Assembly: GCA_947499735.1 (NCBI GenBank)
Contig: CANMPP010000004.1
Location: 165,258-229,257 of the forward strand
From: an uncultured Pelagimonas sp.
GTDB taxonomy: Bacteria; Pseudomonadota; Alphaproteobacteria; Rhodobacterales; Rhodobacteraceae
Direction of reading: 5' to 3'
DNA: 64,000 nt
A program made the position numbers and the translations under genes. The notes under the pieces are model-generated. The model was not told the origin of the DNA, made no database searches, and worked only from the letters and a program-made list of their open reading frames with translations. Within the stretch, counting starts at the first letter, position 1; the number at the start of each line of letters is the position of its first letter. Positions 26,493 through 35,339 of the stretch are shown piece by piece.

Positions 26493-27923
26493 TTAGTCTT
26501 TTAAAACCCAAGTGTCCTTGGTGCCGCCGCCTTGGCTTGAATTCACCACCAAAGATCCTTTTTTCATCGCCACTCGGGTCAATCCGCCCGGCGTGATTTC
26601 GATCTTTTCAGGAGACATCAATACAAAGGGGCGCAGATCCACATGGCGGGGCGCAAGGCCGGCTTTGGTCAGGATCGGCACAGTGGACAGGGCCAATGTT
26701 GGTTGGGCAATATAGTTGCCAGGTTTTGCGCGCAGCTTATCTTCGAAGGCTGCGATTTCTTTCTTGGATGCTGCGGGGCCCACCAGCATGCCGTAGCCGC
26801 CAGATCCATGTACCTCTTTCACCACCAGTTCCGGCAAGTGATCCAGCACATAGGCCAAGCTATCCGGTTCAGAACAACGCCATGTCGGCACGTTTTTCAG
26901 GATTGCCTTTTCGCCGGTGTAGAATTCAACGATATCAGGCATGTAGGAATACAGTGCCTTATCATCCGCAATGCCCGTTCCCGGCGCATTGGCCAGCGTG
27001 ATATTGCCCGAACGGTAGACGTCCATAATGCCGGGCACACCCAACATACTGTCAGGGCGGAAGGTCAACGGATCCAAGAAGGCATCATCGATCCGACGAT
27101 AGAGCACATCGATCGGTTTATAGCCTTGGGTCGTGCGCATTGCGACACGGCCATCTTCAATACGCAAATCATTGGATTCAACCAATTCCACACCCATTTC
27201 ATCCGCCAAAAACGCGTGTTCAAAATAGGCGGAATTGTGGATACCCGGGGTCATAACCCCCACGACAGGTTTTTCATTGGGTGAGTTTTGCGGGGCACAG
27301 GCGGCCAGCGACCGGCGGAGCAGTTCAGGATAGGCCGAAACAGAACGGACCTTGTTGGTTGCGAAAAGTTCAGGGAACATCTGGAGCATCGTTTCACGGT
27401 TTTCCAGCATATAAGACACGCCCGACGGGGTGCGTACATTGTCCTCTAGAACGTAGAAATCGTCTTCACCCGTGCGCACCAAATCAACGCCGCAAATGTG
27501 GGTGTAAACATCGCCGGGTGGCGAGACGCCAATCATTTCAGGCGTGTAGGCTTCGTTATTTGCAATCAGTTCTTTGGGCACACGGCCCGCGCGCAGGATT
27601 TCCTGCCTGTGGTAAATATCATGCAGGAACGCGTTAATCGCGCGCACCCGCTGCTCGATGCCTTTTTCCAGCTTGGCCCATTCCTTGGCCGCAATGATGC
27701 GGGGAACGATATCGAAAGGGATCAGGCGTTCGTCAGCTTCTTCTTGTCCGTAGACATTGAAGGTGATGCCGATGCGGCGAAAGAAGGCTTCCGCTTCATC
27801 AGATTTACGCCTCAACCGTTTGAGATCGTCATTGGAAAACCAATCGTAATATTTGGCATATGGATCGCGGACCGTCTCAGGACCAGTCAGCATCTCATCA
27901 AAATAGGTCGGCGTCTGTGTCAT
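26493..27923 (-). CDS. Circularly permuted ATP-grasp protein (DUF404/DUF407)
   Basis: A 476-residue protein of the circularly permuted type 2 ATP-grasp family. Early motifs are AEAFFRRIGITFNVYG and the long N-terminal half with YVLEDNVRTPSGVSYMLENR. Later ones are FEHAFLADEMGVELVE, LYRRIDDAFLDPL and a glycine-rich VVKEVHGSGGYGMLVGP. These match ATP-dependent ligases that join a carboxylate to an amine. The ATG at 27923 is used because the family begins near PTYFDEM; the frame reaches 27998. It is the first gene of the Anbu operon. Confidence 0.92.
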   Translation of the reverse strand: MTQTPTYFDEMLTGPETVRDPYAKYYDWFSNDDLKRLRRKSDEAEAFFRRIGITFNVYGQEEADERLIPFDIVPRIIAAKEWAKLEKGIEQRVRAINAFLHDIYHRQEILRAGRVPKELIANNEAYTPEMIGVSPPGDVYTHICGVDLVRTGEDDFYVLEDNVRTPSGVSYMLENRETMLQMFPELFATNKVRSVSAYPELLRRSLAACAPQNSPNEKPVVGVMTPGIHNSAYFEHAFLADEMGVELVESNDLRIEDGRVAMRTTQGYKPIDVLYRRIDDAFLDPLTFRPDSMLGVPGIMDVYRSGNITLANAPGTGIADDKALYSYMPDIVEFYTGEKAILKNVPTWRCSEPDSLAYVLDHLPELVVKEVHGSGGYGMLVGPAASKKEIAAFEDKLRAKPGNYIAQPTLALSTVPILTKAGLAPRHVDLRPFVLMSPEKIEITPGGLTRVAMKKGSLVVNSSQGGGTKDTWVLKD

Positions 27924-28061
27924 ACCCAGAACCCTGTCATTTGTGGTCGCGGTGCCAAGCCGATAATCGGCTTTTACACAGATTGACGTGAAATGCACAG
28001 AAATGCCCGCTTAAAATGCGGGCGCTCTGAATATTTTTTCATCACATTTCTAACAACACAT

Positions 28062-28853
28062 TCAAAAATCACGCTTTGATGGCGCAGATGGGATGGGCAT
28101 TTCCGCAACTTTCTTAAGCATTTCGATAAATCCATCCACATAATGCGCGCAGGTTGCCGCCCCTTTTTCCGCAGTGGCACGGGACGCATCGCCAACAGTT
28201 CCATGTGGGTTAAGATCAGATGCGATCCAGCCACGGCTGACGGGGCCAATGGGCGAAATCAAATCCGTTTCAGCATTTGATTTGAAATCGACCGCCTTAC
28301 TCATATCCACCGTATGTGGCTGAAAATGTAGCAAAAGTGATGTCTCAACATCGCCGCCATGGATGCCGTAGTCGCGTTCATAATCGCTATACATACCCTC
28401 TGGGTGGCCCCAGTTACCCCATTGCGCCTTAACGGCCAGCATGCCCGCCTCGACCCGCAATTCACGCGACAGGATAGAAATCAGATCCAGATTGCCGCCA
28501 TGCGAATTGATAATGACGATCTTTTTGAACCCGGCGCGCGCCACGGATAGACCAATTTCGGTCCAAGCACTAAGCGCGGTTTGCGCGGTCAGGGTCAAAG
28601 TTCCTGTTGCCCAAAGATGTTCATTGGATTTGCCAACACTTTGAATTGGCAGGATCCACGGATCCAAATCCTCCGGGCACACGGCCCGAAAACGATCCAG
28701 CATGCCTGCGGCAATCATCGTGTCAGTCCCAACAGGTAGGTGGGGGCCATGTTGCTCAATCGCCGCCGTAGGCAGAATTGCGATGGAACGCATCGGGTCA
28801 ACGGCTTCAAATTCTGGGGCTTGTCGTTCAGCCCAATCCAGACGTCTGGTCAT
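28062..28853 (-). CDS. Creatininase family protein
   Basis: A 263-residue metallohydrolase of the creatininase family. Metal-binding residues are visible in AAIEQHGPHLPVGTD (Glu, His, Asp), then in IINSHGGN and in YGIHGGDVETSLLL. The family hydrolyses cyclic amides such as creatinine or related lactams, and includes MftE and FAPy deformylase-like enzymes. Its ATG at 28853 lies directly beside the upstream stop codon and is preceded by AGAGGA. It is the last gene of a nine-gene operon with an ABC transporter and a cytosine-deaminase-like enzyme. Ring opening of a nitrogen heterocycle is a reasonable role (inference). Confidence 0.9.
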   Translation of the reverse strand: MTRRLDWAERQAPEFEAVDPMRSIAILPTAAIEQHGPHLPVGTDTMIAAGMLDRFRAVCPEDLDPWILPIQSVGKSNEHLWATGTLTLTAQTALSAWTEIGLSVARAGFKKIVIINSHGGNLDLISILSRELRVEAGMLAVKAQWGNWGHPEGMYSDYERDYGIHGGDVETSLLLHFQPHTVDMSKAVDFKSNAETDLISPIGPVSRGWIASDLNPHGTVGDASRATAEKGAATCAHYVDGFIEMLKKVAEMPIPSAPSKRDF

Positions 28854-29789
28854 TTAATCCTCTTGAAGGTCTTTTGGAATGTAGGTCGCATCAAGACGCG
28901 ACCGTAAGTAATCAGCCCCTGTGATGGCTGGATATTTGGCATCACCTGTACCTGGCAACGCTTTGATCACCGCATCCGGATTGGGATCCAGAAAAAAGGC
29001 CAGTGATCGGCGCGGGCGTGGCGGGGGCAAAACGCGGTGCGGGGTGGATTTGTAGATGTCATTGGACCAACGCATCAGGCAATCGCCAATATTGACCACA
29101 AAAGCCCCGTCGATATGGGGCACATCCATCCAGTCACCGCCAACTGGTTTCACCTGCAATCCCGGCGCGCCATCGGTCATCAGCAATGTGACTGATCCAT
29201 AATCCGTATGCGCGCCCGCGCCGATTTCCCCCTCCGCGCCCGTAGCCGCGGGATACGACAGCATGCGCAAGGTGGATAAGGATTGGTCCAGCGTCGATTC
29301 AAAATAGCCCTGCGGCAGGCCCAGATCCATCTCGATAGCACGATGCAGGCGCTGGCCCATTGTCAGAACCGCATCGAAATAGGCCAGACCCGTTTCACGA
29401 AACCCAGCCACATCGGGCCATAGGTTCACGCCGCGAAACGGGTCCCCTGCCAGAATGCGCGGATCGTCCGCCGCCAGATCCAAACCAATGTTAAACGCTT
29501 GCTTGGCATCCTTTTGATCCGGTTGACTGTCATCCAGATTTTCGGTCCCCACGCCCGCCCAACCGCGATTGTTGCGGTTGGTGGAAATGTCCAGCTTGGC
29601 CTTTTCCTCAATGGGCAGAGCAAAGAAAGCATCCGCCATCTCGAACATCCGCGCGATTAGATCGCCCGAAACCGGATGATTTTTGATCAGCATAAAACCG
29701 GTCTCGCGCGCCACTTTGCCCATCTGAGCACTAAAGCCGCTGAGATCTGTTTCATATTGCTGCCAATCGAGAAGAGGGATATCGGCCAC
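28854..29789 (-). CDS. 2-oxoglutarate/Fe(II) dioxygenase, isopenicillin N synthase family
   Basis: A 311-residue IPNS-like oxygenase. It has the N-terminal DIOX_N region (ETGFMLIKNHPVSGD) and the jelly-roll core with AGAHTDYGSVTLL (His and Asp ligands), a distal His in STPHRVLP, and Arg-Ser (PRRSLAFF) for 2-oxoglutarate. The start is GTG at 29789 behind AAAGGA. Thymine 7-hydroxylase belongs to this family. Next to cytosine-deaminase-like and creatininase genes, oxidation of a pyrimidine-type ring or its methyl group is plausible but not shown. Confidence 0.92.
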   Translation of the reverse strand: MADIPLLDWQQYETDLSGFSAQMGKVARETGFMLIKNHPVSGDLIARMFEMADAFFALPIEEKAKLDISTNRNNRGWAGVGTENLDDSQPDQKDAKQAFNIGLDLAADDPRILAGDPFRGVNLWPDVAGFRETGLAYFDAVLTMGQRLHRAIEMDLGLPQGYFESTLDQSLSTLRMLSYPAATGAEGEIGAGAHTDYGSVTLLMTDGAPGLQVKPVGGDWMDVPHIDGAFVVNIGDCLMRWSNDIYKSTPHRVLPPPRPRRSLAFFLDPNPDAVIKALPGTGDAKYPAITGADYLRSRLDATYIPKDLQED

Positions 29790-29792
29790 GAT

Positions 29793-30392
29793 TTATCCTT
29801 TCAGCAATCTGTCCAGCTTCTTGCCGACCCGCACCAAATGCGCCTTGCGGCTTTCATCTGTGGAGGCATCCATTTTGTAATGGTTGGCGAAACTGGTGCG
29901 GCAGGTTTTGGCGCAGCACACACGCACCCCGCGCAGCAAAGTCCGTTTGCCCGGCGCACCGATCAACCGCGTGAACCACCATGTTGCACCAGCGGTCGTA
30001 TACACGCCTAAGCGTTTGATATGGTTCAATCCCGGCTCAATGTCCTTCACATTCGGTGACGGCATGTGAAACGCAAGGCCCGGAACAAAAATCCGGTCAA
30101 TCCAGCCCTTTAGCATCGCGGGCAAGCCATACCACCACGTCGGATAAACAAAGATCAACGTGTCACACCAAGCCAGCGCATCGCAATGGCTTTCGATGCC
30201 CGTGCGGTTTTGCTCTAGGTCCAGATAGATGTCCCATTCATGGGCTGACAGGGCAGGATTGAATCCTTCGCCATAAAGATCGATCAAGCGCGTTTCGGCC
30301 CCTTTGGCCGCCAGCTTTTCTAGAACCAACTCTTTCACCGCATGATTAAAGCTGGTGGGTTTAGGGTGGCAATATACAACGAGGGCTTTCAT
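29793..30392 (-). CDS. NAD(P)H-dependent oxidoreductase, flavodoxin-like fold
   Basis: A 199-residue protein of the NQO1/MdaB-type flavodoxin-like family. The opening KALVVYCHPKPTSFNHAVKE carries the FMN/FAD-phosphate loop, and FVYPTWWYGLPAMLKGWIDR is the family's flavin-ring loop. It should reduce quinones or other acceptors with NAD(P)H. It overlaps its paralogue upstream by one base. The two share motif order but differ clearly in sequence, so they are old duplicates or a heteromeric pair. Confidence 0.9.
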   Translation of the reverse strand: MKALVVYCHPKPTSFNHAVKELVLEKLAAKGAETRLIDLYGEGFNPALSAHEWDIYLDLEQNRTGIESHCDALAWCDTLIFVYPTWWYGLPAMLKGWIDRIFVPGLAFHMPSPNVKDIEPGLNHIKRLGVYTTAGATWWFTRLIGAPGKRTLLRGVRVCCAKTCRTSFANHYKMDASTDESRKAHLVRVGKKLDRLLKG

Positions 30393-30973
30393 TATCCGAT
30401 TTCTTTCATGGCTTGCGCGACCCGTTCCAAATGCGCAGCTCGGTCTTCGTGCGAATTGTTATTCATGTCATATAGCGGCAGATAGCGGCGTTTGGGCATG
30501 CCACAGGCATACCAGACCGCGCGCGTTACGGTTTTCCGGGGCGGATCACCGTTCATAAATGCGCGCCACCACGTGCCGCCATAGGTCGTACAGGCCGCCA
30601 GATATTTGATATTGGTAAGCGCGGGACGCACTTTGCCGCCCTGCAATTTGAAACTGACACCGGGCACACAAACGCGGTCCAAAAACCCTTTCAAGATGGC
30701 CGGATAGCCGAAATTCCAAACCGGAAACACCAAAACCAGCGCCTCTGCCGCCTGAAGGCGTTCCACATAGGGGCGCACCGGTTCGATATTTTCGGGCTCA
30801 TCATGATAGCCGCGGCGTTCCAATTCGGTCAGGACCGGTTGAAACCCTTCTGCATTCAGATCACAATCATCCACTTCGTGCCCCGCCTCGCGCAGCGTTG
30901 TCACAACCGTTTCATGCACGGCCGCGTTAAAGCTTTCGGGGCAGGGATGCGCATAAAGGACAAGAACGCGCAT
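30392..30973 (-). CDS. NAD(P)H-dependent oxidoreductase, flavodoxin-like fold (paralogue)
   Basis: A 193-residue second member of the NQO1/MdaB-type family. It has RVLVLYAHPCPESFNAAVHE and VFPVWNFGYPAILKGFLDRV, with the same AACTTYGGTWWRAF region as its neighbour's TTAGATWWFTRL. It is encoded between the FAD oxidoreductase and its paralogue, with gaps of two bases or less, so the redox genes are tightly coupled. Acceptor unknown. Confidence 0.9.
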   Translation of the reverse strand: MRVLVLYAHPCPESFNAAVHETVVTTLREAGHEVDDCDLNAEGFQPVLTELERRGYHDEPENIEPVRPYVERLQAAEALVLVFPVWNFGYPAILKGFLDRVCVPGVSFKLQGGKVRPALTNIKYLAACTTYGGTWWRAFMNGDPPRKTVTRAVWYACGMPKRRYLPLYDMNNNSHEDRAAHLERVAQAMKEIG

Positions 30974-30975
30974 GG

Positions 30976-32376
30976 CTACTCATCCGCCTTTTGCATCGCC
31001 GGATAGGAATACATTTCTTTGTAATCCCACTCAGGATCATCCCAGGAAATCATCTTACCCGGATTCAGCAACCCTTTTGGATCCGCCTCGCGTTTGAATC
31101 CCAATTGCGTGTCATCCGTGTGCTGACGACCACCTTCTTCCAGCGTGTAGCGATGGGGGTTAAAGATCTGCGCACCGGCCTCTTCATGCATGGCGATGAT
31201 TTCATCAAGACGCTCTTCGGTCGTGAATTTCACCAATGTCAGCCCACCAAAGGCCACCTTGCCCCCGCCGCGCATTGCTTCCAAATGCTGGATAATTTCA
31301 CCATCTGGGAACATGGCACGCATCTTTTCGACCAGCTCCTTGTGATCGGGATAGGCATAGCGCACCTGCAGATAGGTGATGCTTGGATCCACTTTCAACG
31401 CGCGCAACGTTGTGTGGTTCCAGCCATATTCGAACACATGACCCGGCTTTTTCGCCCAGTCATGATCATCCGAGCGATAGATCATTTTGCAGTCGGGCCG
31501 ACGCGCTAGGAAGGTCTGGAAACCGTCCATATTATGCGGTGCCACCATCAGGCCGATCAAATGATCATCCGCCTCGACATGGGGTTTCACGCGTTGGAAA
31601 TAGCTGTGGGCAATGGGGGCTTCATAGACAGAGGCCAGTTTGACCAGGATACCGTCCTCATTCGCCACATCTTCGGCCAGCGCCATAGCTGCGCCAAAGT
31701 CTTTGCTCGATACAAAGATATGCACCCAGTCATAGGCGGGCGCCAGCGGCATTTCGATTTCGGTGATGATCCCGTTTGTGCCATAGGCATGGGACACGCG
31801 CGCCAGCTCTTCACCGGTGAATTCCAACACGCGCGGTTCTTCTTCCATCGTGACGACACGCAGGCGGATGATATTGCCCGTATCGCGCAAACTGCCCCAT
31901 GTGACAGATCCAACACCGCCCGATCCGCCAGCCACAAAACCACCAATCGTGGCCGTGGCCCAAGTGGACGAAAACATGCGCAGCTCATGCGCGCATTCCT
32001 TGATGCAATGCGCATCCAGATCTTTCAGCAAACACCCAGGCTGCACCACAACCCGACCGGGTTCGCAGGACACAACCTGATCCATATGTTTTAGATGCAT
32101 CACACAACCGCCACGCATCGGCATGGCCTGACCATAGTTGCCGGTACCCGCACCACGTGTGGTGACCGGAACATCATGGGCATAGCAGGTTTTCAGGATC
32201 TCGATGACCTCGGCCTCATTGCGCGGACGCACCACGAAATCAGCCAATAGGTGATCCATCCGCGCCTTCAATACAGGCGAATACCAAAAGAAATCGCGGC
32301 TCGCGGTTCTGATCGCGTTGGGGTTTTCTTCTACGTCCAGATGGGACAGGGCGGCTTTTGCAGCGTCGATATTCAT
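30976..32376 (-). CDS. FAD-binding oxidoreductase (GlcD/vanillyl-alcohol oxidase type)
   Basis: A 466-residue flavoprotein. The FAD_binding_4 (PCMH) domain occupies about residues 50-230. It has VTTRGAGTGNYGQAMP (pyrophosphate loop), CEPGRVVVQPGCLLKDLD and ATATIGGFVAGGSGGVGSV. The C-terminal half is the GlcD-like cap domain. Such enzymes oxidise alpha-hydroxy acids, alcohols or amines. ATG at 32376 is preferred; an in-frame TTG three codons upstream overlaps the deaminase stop. It sits between the cytosine-deaminase-like gene and two flavodoxin-like reductases, suggesting sequential redox steps. Confidence 0.9.
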   Translation of the reverse strand: MNIDAAKAALSHLDVEENPNAIRTASRDFFWYSPVLKARMDHLLADFVVRPRNEAEVIEILKTCYAHDVPVTTRGAGTGNYGQAMPMRGGCVMHLKHMDQVVSCEPGRVVVQPGCLLKDLDAHCIKECAHELRMFSSTWATATIGGFVAGGSGGVGSVTWGSLRDTGNIIRLRVVTMEEEPRVLEFTGEELARVSHAYGTNGIITEIEMPLAPAYDWVHIFVSSKDFGAAMALAEDVANEDGILVKLASVYEAPIAHSYFQRVKPHVEADDHLIGLMVAPHNMDGFQTFLARRPDCKMIYRSDDHDWAKKPGHVFEYGWNHTTLRALKVDPSITYLQVRYAYPDHKELVEKMRAMFPDGEIIQHLEAMRGGGKVAFGGLTLVKFTTEERLDEIIAMHEEAGAQIFNPHRYTLEEGGRQHTDDTQLGFKREADPKGLLNPGKMISWDDPEWDYKEMYSYPAMQKADE

Positions 32377-32381
32377 GAGGA

Positions 32382-33641
32382 TCAACTTTCAAACAGGTGG
32401 TCGAGGTCGGAATAATCCGGCAGGGTTCGGTCAATTTGCTGGCCCTTGCGCAGAACAATGCGATCCGATTGCGGACGCGGCATAAATTCTGTCCAATTGC
32501 GCGCTTTAAAGAGGATCAGGTCAGCAGGCGCGCCGTCTTGTAGGGACACCGGATCAAATCCACACGCTTCTGCCGGTTTCGTTGTAAACGCTTTGATCCA
32601 GTCAGGGGCGGAATGGTCCAGATGGCCGATGCGTGTGGCTTCGCGCAGCACCTCGACCATGTCCAAATCGCCATAGGCATAAAACGGATCGCGGGTGTTG
32701 TCGGATGCGAAAGACACCGGAATGCCGCGTGCTTTCATTTCATGCACCAATGTCACGCCCCGCCCGCGCGGTGTGCGGCCTGCATGGCGATCCTGCAGAT
32801 ACATATTGCACATCGGCAGGCTGACCACATTCACGCCGGCCTTCGCAACCAGATCCAGCGTGTCCATCGCGCGTGCCTCGTCCTGCGTGGACAGCGAACA
32901 CAGATGACCCACCTGAACCGGCCTATCAAAACCGGTTTCCAGGATCACTTCGCAAATATCACGCAGGGTTTCTGATGTTGGGTCCATGGTTTCATCGACG
33001 TGGAAATCCACCTCCAAACCGCGTTTCACAGCATGGTCAAAAAATTGACGCAGCAGATCTTTGATCCCATCCATAGGATAGGTGACGGTTCCCAGAACCC
33101 CGCCATGTTCGGCAACCAGATCGGCCGTGCGCCCAAAGCGACCTGCCATTTCGTATTTATCGATGGCACAAAGCGACGATCCTTGCAGATCCACCTTGCC
33201 CGCCCATTTCTCGCGTAGCTCTGAAAAGACCGGCCAAGATCGTTCATCCTGCTCCTCGCCCGCATCCAAATGGGTGCGAATGGCCCGTGTGCCATGGGCA
33301 TAGGCGCAAGAAATGGCAAAATCTGCGCGGGCACGAACATCTTCTCCATGCCAATTGGTATGATCCGCTTTGACCGCATTCAAAGCCCCCATAAACGAGC
33401 CATCCGGATTGGACGCGCGTGGCAAGGTGTGACCTTTGTCCAAATGCGTATGCGCATCGACAAAACAGGGCACTACCATCGCGCCCTTCATATCAATCAC
33501 CGGCCCATCATTGGCCCCAATTTTGCCATTCGTGATGCCAAGGTCCGTGCGGGTTAAATCCCCCTCTTGCCCAATCAGGCAAGAAGGCACAGTGATATTG
33601 GCGAGCGTAAAATCGCCCGTTGGCAAGGTTCGAAAATCCAT
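32382..33641 (-). CDS. Cytosine deaminase-like amidohydrolase
   Basis: A 419-residue amidohydrolase-superfamily enzyme. Metal and catalytic motifs are VDAHTHLDKG (HxH), DFHVDE, VGHLCSLS and SFASDNTRDPF (Asp). The order and spacing are those of cytosine deaminase CodA and related N-isopropylammelide or isoguanine deaminases. It should hydrolyse an amino group or amide on a nitrogen ring. The preceding ABC transporter genes of NMT1/THI5 type suggest the substrate is imported. Exact substrate unresolved. Confidence 0.9.
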   Translation of the reverse strand: MDFRTLPTGDFTLANITVPSCLIGQEGDLTRTDLGITNGKIGANDGPVIDMKGAMVVPCFVDAHTHLDKGHTLPRASNPDGSFMGALNAVKADHTNWHGEDVRARADFAISCAYAHGTRAIRTHLDAGEEQDERSWPVFSELREKWAGKVDLQGSSLCAIDKYEMAGRFGRTADLVAEHGGVLGTVTYPMDGIKDLLRQFFDHAVKRGLEVDFHVDETMDPTSETLRDICEVILETGFDRPVQVGHLCSLSTQDEARAMDTLDLVAKAGVNVVSLPMCNMYLQDRHAGRTPRGRGVTLVHEMKARGIPVSFASDNTRDPFYAYGDLDMVEVLREATRIGHLDHSAPDWIKAFTTKPAEACGFDPVSLQDGAPADLILFKARNWTEFMPRPQSDRIVLRKGQQIDRTLPDYSDLDHLFES

Positions 33642-33655
33642 TGTCTTTCCAGTCT

Positions 33656-34531
33656 TTATTCGCGCGTAATCGCGCTTTCATGCCATTTGTGCAGCAGTTT
33701 CCATGTCACCCATGCAAGGATCAGGTAAATTGCAACACCGGTCAAAATGACCAGAACCAATGCCGCGAACATATCCGGCACCTTCAGACGGTAGCTGGCT
33801 TCAAGTATGCGAAACGCCAAACCGGCCGCATTTCCGCCAGATCCCATTGTGAATTCCGCCACAACTGCGCCGATCAACGCCAAACCGCCTGCGATCCGCA
33901 TCCCACCCAAGAAACTAGGCAAGGCCGAAGGCAATTGTAGGAAACGCAACCGCTGCCACCGGCTGGCGCCATAGATGGTGAAAAGATCGTTCAGGTTATG
34001 ATCGGTTGATCTAAGGCCCAGCGCTGAATTGGATAGGATCGGAAAAAACGCCACGATCCATGCCACAAACAGAACCCGTACCATGTGGCTGTCGATATAC
34101 AGGAAGATCAAAGGGGCAATCGCAATGATTGGCGTGACTTGCAGAACGATAACATAGGGCATCAAAGCCTGTTCGATCCTGCGTGATTGTGTGAACAAAA
34201 CGGCCAAACCGCCACCACCCAACATCGCAAGAACCAGAGCACCCACCGTGATTTTAAACGTCGTCCACCAACTGATGGACAGGCTGGGCAAATTTTCAAA
34301 AAGTTTCGCAATGATCACAGACGGCGAAGGCAGAATATAGTGGGGGATCTCAGCAGCGACCACCCAATATTCCCAAAACCCGATCAACGCCACGAACAGA
34401 CCAATCGGCAATGCGAAGCCTGCAATCTTTTCGACCTTTTTCGCCCGCTGACGTGCCGCTTCTTCGGAATCAACCACTGGGCCACTGCCCATCAGAGCCG
34501 CTTTATTTTCAGCCGTATCTTCAGTGATCAT
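33656..34531 (-). CDS. ABC transporter permease (SsuC/TauC/ThiX type)
   Basis: A 291-residue inner-membrane permease with about six transmembrane helices and the BPD_transp_1 signature near GASRWQRLRFLQLPSALPS, the EAA loop. The N-terminal 30 residues are charged. The ATG at 34531 has AGGAG six bases upstream; an ATG six bases further up touches the AGGAG itself. It overlaps the end of the ATPase gene. It forms a transporter with the following ATPase and the NMT1/THI5-like binding protein. Confidence 0.92.
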   Translation of the reverse strand: MITEDTAENKAALMGSGPVVDSEEAARQRAKKVEKIAGFALPIGLFVALIGFWEYWVVAAEIPHYILPSPSVIIAKLFENLPSLSISWWTTFKITVGALVLAMLGGGGLAVLFTQSRRIEQALMPYVIVLQVTPIIAIAPLIFLYIDSHMVRVLFVAWIVAFFPILSNSALGLRSTDHNLNDLFTIYGASRWQRLRFLQLPSALPSFLGGMRIAGGLALIGAVVAEFTMGSGGNAAGLAFRILEASYRLKVPDMFAALVLVILTGVAIYLILAWVTWKLLHKWHESAITRE

Positions 34532-35339
34532 CACCATCTCCTATCGCAGAAAGCAGAGCATCAGATGTGCGGCGGGCAATTTCACCATATTCCGCAGATG
34601 TGCGGAATTCCAGATCGCGCGGATAAGGCGCATCAACACGAATTTCTTCAATCACGCGGCCCGGACGACGCGCCATGACCACGATACGGTCTGACAAAAA
34701 GACGCTTTCGAAAACCGAATGGGTCACAAAAATCACGGTGCAGTTGATCTTGGACTTCAGGTGCAACAGATCATCGTTCAGCTTTTGGCGTGTGATTTCG
34801 TCCAGCGCCGCAAAAGGTTCGTCCATCAGGATCAGGCGCGGCCGTGTGGCCAGCGCGCGCGCAATGGACACACGCATCTTCATGCCACCTGACAGTTCAC
34901 GCGGATACGCACCAGCAAATTTATCAAGCCCGACCAATTCGAGCACTTCGTCAATATCATTTTGCACGCGCGATTTTGGCGTGCCCTTTAATTTATGGGG
35001 CAAATAGACGTTTTTTTCCACAGTGGCCCAAGGCATCAAGGTTGGTTCCTGAAACACGACACCTAGGTTATTTGCCGCCTCTGGATCTTCCCAATGCATT
35101 TTACCCCGGCTCGGCTGCATCAATCCTGTGATGATGCGCAACGCCGTGGATTTGCCACAGCCCGATGGTCCAAGCAAAGAAATGAAATCCCCTTGATGGA
35201 TATCAAGGCTCATGTCTTTCAGCGCGACAACATCGGTGCCAAACACCTTGTCCACATGGCGCAAAGAAGCCAGCAATGGACGCTTATTCGGGGTATCCCC
35301 CCCCGCAGATGCGGGAGAGGTCATGATCTCAGATGCCAT
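34521..35339 (-). CDS. ABC transporter ATP-binding protein (SsuB/TauB/ThiZ type)
   Basis: A 272-residue nucleotide-binding subunit. Walker A is GPSGCGKST, the signature is LSGGMKMRVSIARAL, and Walker B is LILMDEPFAALD, with an H-loop in VTHSVFE. The start overlaps the stop of the binding-protein gene by one base (TGATG). It energises import through the adjacent permease. Confidence 0.95.
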   Translation of the reverse strand: MASEIMTSPASAGGDTPNKRPLLASLRHVDKVFGTDVVALKDMSLDIHQGDFISLLGPSGCGKSTALRIITGLMQPSRGKMHWEDPEAANNLGVVFQEPTLMPWATVEKNVYLPHKLKGTPKSRVQNDIDEVLELVGLDKFAGAYPRELSGGMKMRVSIARALATRPRLILMDEPFAALDEITRQKLNDDLLHLKSKINCTVIFVTHSVFESVFLSDRIVVMARRPGRVIEEIRVDAPYPRDLEFRTSAEYGEIARRTSDALLSAIGDGDDH

